A program made the position numbers and the translations under genes. 64,000 nt of DNA, from contig NZ_JACZCQ010000010.1 of the NCBI RefSeq assembly GCF_014904705.1, forward strand, positions 62,001 through 126,000, given 5' to 3'. The stretch is from Nisaea sediminum (lineage in GTDB: Bacteria > Pseudomonadota > Alphaproteobacteria > Thalassobaculales > Thalassobaculaceae). Of this stretch, positions 47,647-55,650 are shown in pieces. The notes under the pieces are model-generated. The model had not been told where the DNA came from and did no database searches. It saw only the letters and a list, made by a program, of their open reading frames with translations. Positions within the stretch are counted from its first letter, which is position 1. Each line of letters opens with the position of its first letter.

Positions 47647-48642
47647 ATGGCTACGCTGGACGGAACCGTACGGCAATTGTTCGAGGGCGAGGATTTCGCG
47701 GTCCTCGTCGAGGCGGACGGCACGAGCGGCAACGCCGCGTCCTGGGTCTCGGCCAATCTCGCCGGGATCGAGGAGCTGGCGAAGACGCATCCGGTCGTGG
47801 TCCTGCGCGGCATCGGCCTGTCCGACGAGAAGGGCTTTCCGCCGGTGCGCGACCTTCTGGTCGGCCGCCCGGCGAACTATGTCTATCGCTCGACGCCGCG
47901 TACCGAAGTGCTCGAAGGCGTGCTGACCGCGACGGAATATCCGGCGAGCGAAGAGATCCTGATGCATTGCGAGAACGCCTACCAGCGTGACTGGCCACTG
48001 CGTCTGGTCTTCTGCTGCATCAAACCGGCGGAGACGGGCGGACAGACGCCGGTGGCCGACGTGCGCAAGGTCACGCGGGATATCGGCGAGGAGATCCTCG
48101 ACGAGGTCGAGCGCCGGGGCATCCGTTACATCCGGAACTACCACGAGGGCTTCGACCTTGACTGGAAGACTGTGTTCCAGACCGACGACCGGGGTGAGGT
48201 CGAGCGCTTCTGCCGGGAAAACGATATCGACTTCGAATGGACTGCGGACGGTCACCTGAAGACGGCGCAGACCTGCCAGGGCACCGCGCGCCATCCGGTG
48301 ACCGGAGAGCGGCTCTGGTTCAACCAGGCGCATCTCTTCCATGCCTCAGCACTCGGCGAGGACGTGCTGGAGGATCTGGTCGATATCTTCGGCGAGGACG
48401 GGCTGCCGCGCGATGCGCGCTACGGCGACGGCGCGCCGATCCCGGGCGAGGTGCTGGAGAAGGTTCGTGCGGCCTTTCAGAAAGAGGCCCGGCAGTTCGA
48501 CTGGCAAGCGGGCGACGTCATGCTGGTCGACAATATGCTGGCCTCGCATGCCCGGCGGCCCTTCACCGGCTCGCGCCGGGTGCTGGTCAGCATGGGCCGG
48601 ATGCATTCCGAGCTGGAGCAGATCGCGGGCGCGGCGGAATAG
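47647..48642 (+). CDS. Fe(II)/2-oxoglutarate hydroxylase, SyrP/AsnO-like (TauD superfamily)
   Basis: A 331-residue TauD/clavaminate-synthase-fold enzyme. The iron triad is visible as H107-C-E109 and distal H301 (DNMLASHARRPF), with the 2-oxoglutarate-binding Arg at R310 or R311 (TGSRRVLVSMGR). The H-X-E form is found in AsnO and clavaminate synthase rather than the H-X-D of TauD. The block RHPVTGERLWFNQAHLFH is typical of SyrP-like enzymes that beta-hydroxylate an amino acid for or on an NRPS. It starts two bases after the synthetase stop and follows a module with an Asn-like pocket, so beta-hydroxylation of that Asn is the best guess. Confidence 0.88.
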   Translation: MATLDGTVRQLFEGEDFAVLVEADGTSGNAASWVSANLAGIEELAKTHPVVVLRGIGLSDEKGFPPVRDLLVGRPANYVYRSTPRTEVLEGVLTATEYPASEEILMHCENAYQRDWPLRLVFCCIKPAETGGQTPVADVRKVTRDIGEEILDEVERRGIRYIRNYHEGFDLDWKTVFQTDDRGEVERFCRENDIDFEWTADGHLKTAQTCQGTARHPVTGERLWFNQAHLFHASALGEDVLEDLVDIFGEDGLPRDARYGDGAPIPGEVLEKVRAAFQKEARQFDWQAGDVMLVDNMLASHARRPFTGSRRVLVSMGRMHSELEQIAGAAE

Positions 48643-48674
48643 GCCGCGAGACAGAAGAGGCTGGGAGGCCGTCC

Positions 48675-50642
48675 ATGCGCATTGCGCTCGTCAACATGCC
48701 GTTCTCGTCGCTGCAGATCCCCTCGATCGCGCTGCATCAGCTCGAAACCGTGGTCCGCGAGAAGTTCGCCGACGCCGAGACCAGCGTGCATTACCTGAAC
48801 CATGATTTCGGCGCCCAGGTCGGGCCGGACCTCTACGCCTGGATCTCGGAGAGTCTCGCCGGCCATACCTGCGGCTTCGGCGAATGGTTGTTCCGCCATG
48901 CCGCCTTCCCGGAGCATGGCGACAATACCGAGGCCTATTTCGCCCGCTACCTGCACCATTTCGGAAAAGAGCAGGTCGAGCGCTATCACCGCGAGCTGGC
49001 GCCGGTTCGCGCCGACCTTCCGCGCATCCTCGACGAGATGATCGAGACCCACGGGCTGGCCGATGCGGATATCGTCGGTCTCACCTCGATGTTCTTCCAG
49101 AACATGCCGAGCTTTGCTCTGGCGCGTCGGCTGAAGGAAACCGGCTCGAAGGCGCTGGTGCTGATGGGCGGGGCCAATTGCGAAGGCAATATGGGCATCG
49201 AGATCGTCAATAACGTACCTTGGCTCGACTATGTCTTCTCTGGCCATGCGCTGGTCAATTTCCCGAAGTTTCTCGAGGCCTTCCGGGCCGGCGAGACCGA
49301 GGTGATGTCGAGGATCGACGGGATCTTCAGCCGGACCAACAGCCGTTCCATCACGGCGCTCGATCCGTCGGTGAAGGCGAAGCGGCCGAGCGATGCCAAG
49401 CCGGAGCTGCAGGTGGACGGCATCAAGGTGGACGGACCGGAGCGCTCGCTCAACAGCGACGTGCCGCTCGATTACGAGGTCTATCTCGAGTCCTATAAGC
49501 GCCATTTCGGCGACTATCGCGCCGACGAAGTCGAGCTGCTGTTCGAGACCTCGCGCGGTTGCTGGTGGGGCGAGAAGGCGCATTGCACCTTTTGCGGACT
49601 CAATGGCGCGACGATGAAGTTCCGCGAGATGGGCGTCGATCTCGCCCGCAAGACGATCCAGGAGATGGTCGACAAATACGCGGATCGCGTGACGCGCTTC
49701 GCCAGCGTCGACAACATCATCCCGAAATCCTACACCGACGACCTGCTGCCGGAACTGAAGGTGCCGGGCCACGTGACCCTGTTCTACGAGGTGAAGGCGG
49801 ATCTATCCCGCGAGCAGCTGAAGACTCTTGCAAAGGCGCGCGTGGTCGAGGTGCAGCCGGGAGTCGAGTCCATCGCGACCGAAACCCTGAAGCTGATGCG
49901 CAAGGGCACCACCGCCTTCAACAATATCCGCTTCCTCGCCGATTGCGCGGCCGAGGGGGTGAAGCCGGTCTGGAACCTGCTGGTCGGCTTTCCGGGCGAG
50001 TCCGCCGAGACCTTCGAGATGTACCGCAAGAACCTGCCGCGGCTGACCCACCTGCCGCCGCCCTCCGGCGTCTTCCCGGTGCGGTTCGACCGTTTCAGCC
50101 CCTATTTCACCCAAGCGGACAGCTTTGGGCTCGACCTCGAACCGCTCGATTATCACGAGCTGAACTATCCCTTCCCGGAAGAGGTGGTCTGGAACATGGC
50201 CTACTATTTCCGCGACCGGAACATCGACGCGCCCTACCAGGTCGACCTCGCCGAGCATCTGGCGCATCTGCGCGAGGCGGTGACGAAATGGCGCGCGCGC
50301 TGGGAATCGGAGGCGGGCGCGCCGCGTCTGCGCCTGATCGAGGACGATTATGGCTGGCTGGTCGAGGATCAGCGCACCGGCCACAAGGTCGAGCACGAGC
50401 TCGACGATCCAGACGTCGAACTGCTGCGCGCACTGGAGACGCCGCAGGCGCTCACCAAGGCACGCGAGATGAATGCCGACAGTCTCGCCTATCTGCAGGA
50501 GCTGGGGCTGCTGTTCGAGGAGCGCGGTCGGGTGATGTCGCTGGTCATGGAAGGCACGCGGCACGATCTCGATGCCGGACTGCACAGCTTCGCCGGCTCC
50601 AAGGGCCGGGCGGAGAACGCGGCGCTCGGTCTTACCTTCTGA
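48675..50642 (+). CDS. B12-binding radical SAM enzyme of the RiPP-maturation C-methyltransferase family
   Basis: A 655-residue enzyme. Residues about 1-230 form a cobalamin-binding-like alpha/beta domain (MRIALVNMPFSSLQIPSIAL, DIVGLTSMFFQN, ALVLMGGANCEG). The radical SAM core starts at residue 285 with cluster cysteines C296, C304 and C307 in RGCWWGEKAHCTFCGLNG, a CX7CX2C spacing that is normal for this family but unlike the usual CX3CX2C. The VEVQPGVES and WNLLVGFPGES strands follow, then a helical C-terminal region. Relatives are annotated as RiPP maturation radical SAM C-methyltransferases. Here it sits 32 bases after the hydroxylase gene, with a GGGAGG ribosome binding site, and no precursor peptide is visible, so an NRPS-bound or finished peptide is the likely substrate (inference). 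Confidence 0.87.
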   Translation: MRIALVNMPFSSLQIPSIALHQLETVVREKFADAETSVHYLNHDFGAQVGPDLYAWISESLAGHTCGFGEWLFRHAAFPEHGDNTEAYFARYLHHFGKEQVERYHRELAPVRADLPRILDEMIETHGLADADIVGLTSMFFQNMPSFALARRLKETGSKALVLMGGANCEGNMGIEIVNNVPWLDYVFSGHALVNFPKFLEAFRAGETEVMSRIDGIFSRTNSRSITALDPSVKAKRPSDAKPELQVDGIKVDGPERSLNSDVPLDYEVYLESYKRHFGDYRADEVELLFETSRGCWWGEKAHCTFCGLNGATMKFREMGVDLARKTIQEMVDKYADRVTRFASVDNIIPKSYTDDLLPELKVPGHVTLFYEVKADLSREQLKTLAKARVVEVQPGVESIATETLKLMRKGTTAFNNIRFLADCAAEGVKPVWNLLVGFPGESAETFEMYRKNLPRLTHLPPPSGVFPVRFDRFSPYFTQADSFGLDLEPLDYHELNYPFPEEVVWNMAYYFRDRNIDAPYQVDLAEHLAHLREAVTKWRARWESEAGAPRLRLIEDDYGWLVEDQRTGHKVEHELDDPDVELLRALETPQALTKAREMNADSLAYLQELGLLFEERGRVMSLVMEGTRHDLDAGLHSFAGSKGRAENAALGLTF

Positions 50643-50664
50643 CCGGATCGGGCGGCCGGATATG

Positions 50665-50694
50665 AAAAAGCCGCGGCGGGTGCCGCGGCTTTTT
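50665..50694 (+). terminator. Bidirectional Rho-independent terminator
   Basis: A perfect 13-bp stem, AAAAAGCCGCGGC and GCCGCGGCTTTTT, closes on the loop GGGT, with an A-run on one side and a T-run on the other. It lies between the radical SAM gene and the convergent DUF697 gene and can serve both. A second weaker hairpin (TGAGCC/GGCTCA, 50698-50718, followed by GTTCTTTTTC) overlaps the DUF697 stop. Confidence 0.9.
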
Positions 50695-50715
50695 GCCTGA
50701 GCCTGGAAAGACGGC

Positions 50716-51507
50716 TCAGTTCTTTTTCTTGCTCATCTCGTCGGACAGAGATGCCTTCATCGCGTCCGTGTCGACATCCGAGAGGGTGCCGCCGGCTTCG
50801 AAGTGCTCGATGAACAACTTACCGATGGTCCGGGTCGCGAGGTTGGAGAGCCCGGCCATGCCGACGAAGCCGACGCCGAGACCCCAGCCCGGAACGGACT
50901 TGAGGAACGTGGTCACGACACCGCTGGTGACGGCCCAGGGCGCGACACCGCCGGCGATGGCGCTGAGAATGGTGCGGACCCAGCTTTCGGAGAATTTCAC
51001 GCCGTAGAGTTTGCAGAGCGCCACCACCATGGCGACCTGGGTGCCGGAGATCCCGGCAATGTCGGCAAACGGGATCGGCAGCACGCCGAAGGCCGAGGAC
51101 CAGGCGGCATATTTGGAGACGATGGCCTGGGCCTGCTGGCGCTTGGCGGCGACATTGGCGACGACGGGTTCGGAAGCGACGGCTTCGGTTTCTGCAGTCA
51201 TGGCAATACCTGCTGTGGTTGTTTGTGACGTTGATGACGAAGAGGCCGCGGCCTTTTCCGGCCGCTTGTCGGTGGTTCTGGTAGATGGCTGTGCGCTGCG
51301 CTTCGCAGCCGTGCTCCGCGTCGCGGCTCCGGAGGCGGCCGCCGCAGCGGATTTCTTCGCAGCGGCGGGTTTCTTGGCCCCGGATTTCGCGGCGCTCTTT
51401 GCTGTTCCCTGCGTGGCGGCTGCAGGCCGGGCTGTCGTGCGTCCGGCGGTTCGGGACGAGGTGCCGGGCCGTTGCGTACGGCGCAGTTCCGGGAGTTTCT
51501 TGCTCAT
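50716..51507 (-). CDS. DUF697-family membrane protein with Lys/Ala-rich N-terminal tail (second of two)
   Basis: A 263-residue protein in two parts. Residues 1 to about 100 are disordered and histone-H1-like, rich in Lys, Ala, Ser, Thr and Arg (SAAKSGAKKPAAAKKSAAAAA). Residues about 125-250 form a DUF697 hydrophobic domain with IVSKYAAWSSAFGVLPIPF, IPFADIAGISGTQVAMV and the block IGKLFIEHFEAGGT, matching the paralogue at 21698. The ATG at 51507 overlaps the parA stop (ATGA), which supports inclusion of the basic tail. An internal ATG at 51204 would yield only the membrane part and has a weak ribosome binding site. The tail could bind DNA or the ParA protein; role unproven. Confidence 0.8.
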   Translation of the reverse strand: MSKKLPELRRTQRPGTSSRTAGRTTARPAAATQGTAKSAAKSGAKKPAAAKKSAAAAASGAATRSTAAKRSAQPSTRTTDKRPEKAAASSSSTSQTTTAGIAMTAETEAVASEPVVANVAAKRQQAQAIVSKYAAWSSAFGVLPIPFADIAGISGTQVAMVVALCKLYGVKFSESWVRTILSAIAGGVAPWAVTSGVVTTFLKSVPGWGLGVGFVGMAGLSNLATRTIGKLFIEHFEAGGTLSDVDTDAMKASLSDEMSKKKN

Positions 51508-52172
51508 ACCGTCTCGCTCGCTTTTCCTGCCTTGGCGCGGCGGCGGGACAGCAGTTTGTCGGTCTCGGCCGCGAATTCCGCGATTTCCGCAGCGGCTGCG
51601 CCGCGCGGCTGGTAATAGCTCGGTGTGGTTCCCGCCAGAGCGGCTTCACCATAAGCGACTCGGGCCGGAAATTCCACATTCATGGGTTGAAGCCCGGCGT
51701 CTTCCATCTGCGCGCGCATGTGGCGCGCGATCACACTGCCCCGTGTCGTCTGGCTGAGGACGAAGCGCACCGGCGCGGTGCTGAGCCGCGCCACATGCTC
51801 CGCCGTGTCGGCGGCCACCTGATAGTCAATCGGCGAGGGACGCATCGGGATCAGCAGCAGATCCGCCCGGCGGATCGCGGCGTCCGTCGCTTCGGACTGG
51901 AAACCGGGCGTGTCGATGATGATGGTGTCGAACCCGTCCTTGAGAAAGGCATCGATCTGTTTCTCGACCGTGCCGGGGCCGGCGGTGGCTGCGGCCAGAT
52001 CGGCCAGATCCTCGCCCGCCTCGATCCAGCGCACGAGCGTTCCGGCCGGATCGGCATCGATCAGCGCGACCTTTGCGCCTTGCTTGTGCCAATAGGCGCC
52101 GAGGCACATCGCGGACGTGCTCTTGCCGCTTCCGCCTTTCATGGTGACGAAGGTGATGATCTTCGCTGGCAC
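51504..52172 (-). CDS. ParA/MinD-type positioning ATPase
   Basis: A 222-residue P-loop ATPase of the ParA family. The deviant Walker A is K12-GGSGKST (signature Lys present), followed by Walker A' VALIDADPAGTL and Walker B TIIIDTPGF, and the late family block VRFVLSQTTRGSVIARHM. The length is that of minimal ParA proteins without an N-terminal HTH, the type that positions cargo (carboxysomes, chemoreceptor clusters, plasmids). No parB or replication gene is nearby. The start is GTG at 52172 with a strong AAGGAGG five bases upstream. It is translationally coupled to the Lys/Ala-tailed DUF697 gene, a likely partner protein. Confidence 0.9.
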   Translation of the reverse strand: MPAKIITFVTMKGGSGKSTSAMCLGAYWHKQGAKVALIDADPAGTLVRWIEAGEDLADLAAATAGPGTVEKQIDAFLKDGFDTIIIDTPGFQSEATDAAIRRADLLLIPMRPSPIDYQVAADTAEHVARLSTAPVRFVLSQTTRGSVIARHMRAQMEDAGLQPMNVEFPARVAYGEAALAGTTPSYYQPRGAAAAEIAEFAAETDKLLSRRRAKAGKASETV

Positions 52173-52275
52173 CCGGCCTCCTTCGGGATGTTCGTCTATC
52201 CCCGGAGTTGATCGATGTAAAACTCAAGAATTGCAGAAGTTTAGCAGGCGATGCGCTAGGTTGTCAGAATATTTT

Positions 52276-52290
52276 GCGACAAGGTGTCGC
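52276..52290. promoter_or_regulatory. Perfect palindrome in the parA/PPTase divergent promoter
   Basis: GCGACA-AGG-TGTCGC in the 144-base region between the divergent parA and phosphopantetheinyl transferase genes, in an A+T-richer stretch (AGAATATTTT upstream). Shape of a dimeric regulator site; the regulator is unknown. Confidence 0.45.
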
Positions 52291-52316
52291 TACCGAAAGC
52301 GAATGGAGGGGAAGGT

Positions 52317-53015
52317 ATGCCCGGTATTCCAGCGCCCTCGGCATCCTGGCCTTTCCCGGAGTTGGGGCTGCAGGTGGCCATGGCCGAGGCGGTCTTCGAG
52401 CATCGCATCTCCGAGCCGGGCGATTTCGCTGCCGCCGGCATTCCGATGCCGGAGGATCTGGTCGAGGCCGTCCCGATGCGCCGTGCGGCCCATCTCGCCG
52501 GGCGGGTCTGTGCCCGGGAGGCGCTGCGTGCGGCAGGAGCGGGCGAATCTCTGGTTGGGCGGGACCGTTCGGGCGCGCCGGTCTGGCCGGCCGGATTTCG
52601 GGGTTCGATCACCCATGCGGGCAGGACGGCCGCCGCCGCCGCGATCCGCGCCGCCGCCTGCCGGGGGATCGGGCTCGATTACGAAATCGTCATGACGGGC
52701 GCGGCCGCGGAAGAGATATCCGACCTCGTGCTCCGCCCGGCCGACCGGCGAGGGATTGCCAGCCTTGCGGGAACCTCCTTCGAGGAGGGGGCGACGCTGG
52801 TCTTCTCCCTCAAGGAAAGTCTCTACAAGGCGATCTCGCCGTCGCTCGGAGGTTTCACAGGCTTCGAGGACGCGGAGCTCGCCTGGATCGGCGGTGGTCG
52901 GGCAAGGCTTCGGCTTGTGCGCCGTCTGTCGGACGCCTTGCCCGACGGTACCGAGATGGACTGTGTCTATGCGCTGTCGGGTGATCTGGTGCGAACCCTG
53001 GCAGTGTTTGCCTAG
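52317..53015 (+). CDS. 4'-phosphopantetheinyl transferase (EntD-like)
   Basis: A 232-residue Sfp/EntD-type transferase that converts apo carrier domains to the holo form using CoA. Visible motifs: GSITHAGRTAAAA (the SLSH-type region), the Mg-binding IGLDYE, and the diagnostic FSLKESLYKAISP. The ATG at 52317 follows GGAGGGGA at good spacing; a GTG at 52284 in the same frame has none and lies within the palindrome. As the only such gene seen near two NRPSs with seven carrier domains, it is the likely activating enzyme. Its last four bases overlap the convergent dehydrogenase gene. Confidence 0.88.
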   Translation: MPGIPAPSASWPFPELGLQVAMAEAVFEHRISEPGDFAAAGIPMPEDLVEAVPMRRAAHLAGRVCAREALRAAGAGESLVGRDRSGAPVWPAGFRGSITHAGRTAAAAAIRAAACRGIGLDYEIVMTGAAAEEISDLVLRPADRRGIASLAGTSFEEGATLVFSLKESLYKAISPSLGGFTGFEDAELAWIGGGRARLRLVRRLSDALPDGTEMDCVYALSGDLVRTLAVFA

Positions 53016-53896
53016 TCCGCCGTGTCGAGCCGGTTCAGTACCTTGCCGGCGATGTCCCGGTAATCATCGTCCTCGCGGACGTCGGGGCCGAGCCCGAGCG
53101 CGCCCATGCGGGCCTGCCACTCGACCGTCGCGCTCGCCATGTCCGGCGAGAAGCCGAGATCGGCGACGGTCTTCACCACTTCGCGCATCTCCGCCGCCCG
53201 GCGAATGCCATGGGCGAGGGAGCGCTCGAAATTGTAGGCGGAGCGGGCGCGCCAGTCGAAATCGGGATTGCTCGCCTGCAGGGAGGAGAGCACCTCGTCA
53301 TCGACCCCGGCGCGGACCGCGGCGAGCACGCATTCGGCGGTCAGCGCCTCCATGCCCTTCATCATGATCGAGCGGATCATCTTGATCGAGGAGGCGGAGC
53401 CAACCGGGCCCTCGACGATGCGCGGCGCCATCGGCAGGGCGTCCAGTAGCGGCTTCACTGTCTCCGCATGCGGTCCGGCGATCAGCAGCGGCGCCATGTT
53501 GCGTTTCGGGTAGACCGGGGCCATCACCGCGACATCGACATAGCGCGCGCCGGCGGCCTCGACGGTCTCGGCGGCGCTCTTCTTGGTCGAGGGCGCGCAG
53601 GAATTGAGGTCGAGCCAGAGCGCGCCCGGCTTCAGGTAAGGGGCGCAGCCTCCGGCGGCGATAGCTGCTTGGTCCGCCGTCACCGTGCAGAACACCATGT
53701 CCGCGTCTTGCACCGCCTCGGCCGCGCTCATGCGTCCGGCGACGCCGAATTCCTGGTAGCGCGAGAGCATGGCCGGGCGCTGCGCCTCGTCGTCGGTCTT
53801 GATGTCGAAGACGCGGATGTCCGGCACGTCTTTCCAGCCGCTGACGATGGCGCTGCCGGCCTCGCCGAAGCCGATGAAGGCAATTCTCTGGTCCAT
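53012..53896 (-). CDS. NAD(P)-dependent dehydrogenase with DUF1932 domain
   Basis: A 294-residue protein of the 6-phosphogluconate/3-hydroxyisobutyrate dehydrogenase superfamily. It has an N-terminal Rossmann domain (IAFIGFGEAGSAIVSGW) and a C-terminal helical DUF1932 domain with the SIKMIRSIMMKGMEAL block. It is the last gene of the aromatic-acid operon, 34 bases after the GalD-like gene. It may oxidise or reduce a hydroxy/oxo-acid intermediate of the 4-oxalomesaconate branch; the substrate is not known. The ATG at 53896 gives the Rossmann motif right at the N-terminus, as expected. Confidence 0.82.
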   Translation of the reverse strand: MDQRIAFIGFGEAGSAIVSGWKDVPDIRVFDIKTDDEAQRPAMLSRYQEFGVAGRMSAAEAVQDADMVFCTVTADQAAIAAGGCAPYLKPGALWLDLNSCAPSTKKSAAETVEAAGARYVDVAVMAPVYPKRNMAPLLIAGPHAETVKPLLDALPMAPRIVEGPVGSASSIKMIRSIMMKGMEALTAECVLAAVRAGVDDEVLSSLQASNPDFDWRARSAYNFERSLAHGIRRAAEMREVVKTVADLGFSPDMASATVEWQARMGALGLGPDVREDDDYRDIAGKVLNRLDTAD

Positions 53897-53930
53897 GGAT
53901 CTCGATCCGTCGTGAAGATGACGCATTCTG

Positions 53931-54986
53931 TCAGGCAAAAACCGTCCCGTCGAACAGCTTGCGCGCGGTGCGCAGGATGGCGGCGCTTGTAACGTTCCCG
54001 GCCGTATCCAGTTCGGCGACGATTGTGGTCTCGCCGATCGGATGTTCGATCGGCAGCGTCTTGCGCGATCCGTCCGGAATGACGGCCAGCTCCGAACCGA
54101 CCGCACCCTCGATCAGGCAGGAGGTCGCGACCGTGACGGCGCCGAGCACCCCGATGGAGGCGTGGCAGCGGTGTGGGATGAAGGTCCGGGTGGAGATCGT
54201 GCCGCCGCTTCGGGGCGCCGAGAGCATGGTCATCTTCGGCACGGACTGTTCGCTCACGTCGCCGAGATTCATCAGAGGGCCTGCTTTCAAACGGATCGCT
54301 TCCAGTTTTGCCCGGAGCGGCCCGTTCGCCTCCAGTTCGTCGCGGCTCTCCGGTCCGGAGATGCCGAGATCGGCGGCGCGAAGGATCACGCAAGGCATGC
54401 CGTTGTCGATCAGAGTCGCCTCGACACCCTCGATCACGTCCACGACGTTTCCGCTCGGCAGCAGGGCGCCGCAGGTGCTGCCGGCCGTGTCGCGGAAGGC
54501 GATCGGGACCGGGGCGGAGGTTCCCGGCACGCCGTCGATCCGCGCCTCGCCCTCGTAGCTCACCTTGCCGCCGGGCGTGCGGATCGTCGCCGTCGCGGTC
54601 TGGTCCGTGTTCTCCATGAAGATCGCAACTTCGGTCTCGCCGTCCTTCGCCCTCACGAGGCCGCGCTCGATGGCGAAAGGTCCGACGCCGGCGAGGATAT
54701 TGCCGCAATTCTGCGCGTCACTGACGATGGCCTGGTCGACGAAGACCTGGAGGAACAGATAGTCGACGTCTATGCCCGGACGTTCCGACGGCTTCACCAC
54801 GGCGACCTTGGAGGTCAGTGGATCGGCGCCGCCGAGACCATCGATCTGCCGCGGGTCGGGCGAGCCCATGACGCGGAGCAGAAAGGCGTCCCGCTCCGCA
54901 ATGTCTGCCGGCAGGTCGGCGGCGAGGAAATAGCCGCCCTTCGAGGTCCCGCCCCGCATCCACATGGCGCGGACGCCGTCAGACAT
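53931..54986 (-). CDS. galD: 4-oxalomesaconate tautomerase (GalD/PrpF family)
   Basis: A 351-residue PrpF-fold isomerase. It has the family opening [13 protein letters not shown], the [14 protein letters not shown] block, the [13 protein letters not shown] motif (catalytic Cys in CGN) and the second half beginning [14 protein letters not shown]. In the gallate pathway GalD converts the keto to the enol form of 4-oxalomesaconate for hydration by GalB. The chosen ATG at 54986 overlaps the aldolase stop by eight bases. Neighbouring genes supply the hydratase and aldolase of the same path, which supports GalD over the 2-methylaconitate isomerase PrpF. Confidence 0.85.
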   Translation of the reverse strand: MSDGVRAMWMRGGTSKGGYFLAADLPADIAERDAFLLRVMGSPDPRQIDGLGGADPLTSKVAVVKPSERPGIDVDYLFLQVFVDQAIVSDAQNCGNILAGVGPFAIERGLVRAKDGETEVAIFMENTDQTATATIRTPGGKVSYEGEARIDGVPGTSAPVPIAFRDTAGSTCGALLPSGNVVDVIEGVEATLIDNGMPCVILRAADLGISGPESRDELEANGPLRAKLEAIRLKAGPLMNLGDVSEQSVPKMTMLSAPRSGGTISTRTFIPHRCHASIGVLGAVTVATSCLIEGAVGSELAVIPDGSRKTLPIEHPIGETTIVAELDTAGNVTSAAILRTARKLFDGTVFA

Positions 54987-55650
54987 ATTTGAGGCCCTTT
55001 TCGGCCAACTTTCCGCGCATGTCGTACATGTCGAGCCCGAGCACGCCGCTCGCCAGTTTCGCCCGCTTCTCGCCCTCGTTGGCGATCCGGGCGCGGGTCT
55101 TCTCCAGCACCTCGGCGGCCTCGGCACGGCGCACCACGCAGACCCCGTCATCGTCGGCGACGATGACGTCGCCCGGATCGGCGGCAGCACCGGCGCAGAC
55201 CACGGGCACGGTCACCCGGGCGAGGGTCTCCTTCACCGTGCCCTGGGCGCAGATCGCCTTCGACCAGACGGGGAAGCCCATCTCGGTCAGGTCCCTGACG
55301 TCGCGCACCCCCGCATCCAGGACCATGCCGACGCAGCCGCGCGCCTTGGCGGAGGACGCCAGCAGGTCGCCGAAATATCCGGCATCGGACGGCGAGGTGG
55401 TCGCCATCACCATGATGTCGCCCGCCTTCAGCTGCTCTATCGCAACATGGATCATCCAGTTGTCGCAGGGCGGGGCGAGGATGGTAACCGCGGAGCCCGC
55501 GACGGCGGCGCCGGCATAGATCGGCCGCATGTAGGAGGCGAGCAGGCCCTTGCGGCCCTGCGCCTCGTGCACCGCCGCGACGCCGCATTCGCCGAGCGCC
55601 TTGATAATCGCGGGATCGGCCCGCTCGATATTCTGGACGACGACGGACAT
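54979..55650 (-). CDS. ligK: 4-carboxy-4-hydroxy-2-oxoadipate aldolase (RraA family, LigK/GalC)
   Basis: A 223-residue class II aldolase of the RraA-like family, splitting 4-carboxy-4-hydroxy-2-oxoadipate into pyruvate and oxaloacetate. Typical blocks: [31 protein letters not shown], the metal-site region [15 protein letters not shown], and [12 protein letters not shown] with the Arg and Asp of the active site. It lies between the tautomerase and the dioxygenase genes, each overlapping or touching, as part of one operon. Confidence 0.88.
   Translation of the reverse strand: MSVVVQNIERADPAIIKALGECGVAAVHEAQGRKGLLASYMRPIYAGAAVAGSAVTILAPPCDNWMIHVAIEQLKAGDIMVMATTSPSDAGYFGDLLASSAKARGCVGMVLDAGVRDVRDLTEMGFPVWSKAICAQGTVKETLARVTVPVVCAGAAADPGDVIVADDDGVCVVRRAEAAEVLEKTRARIANEGEKRAKLASGVLGLDMYDMRGKLAEKGLKYV

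Noticed and set aside
51504-52172. Chromosome or plasmid partition locus
   Set aside because: No ParB, no origin or replication gene, and the partner is a membrane DUF697 protein.
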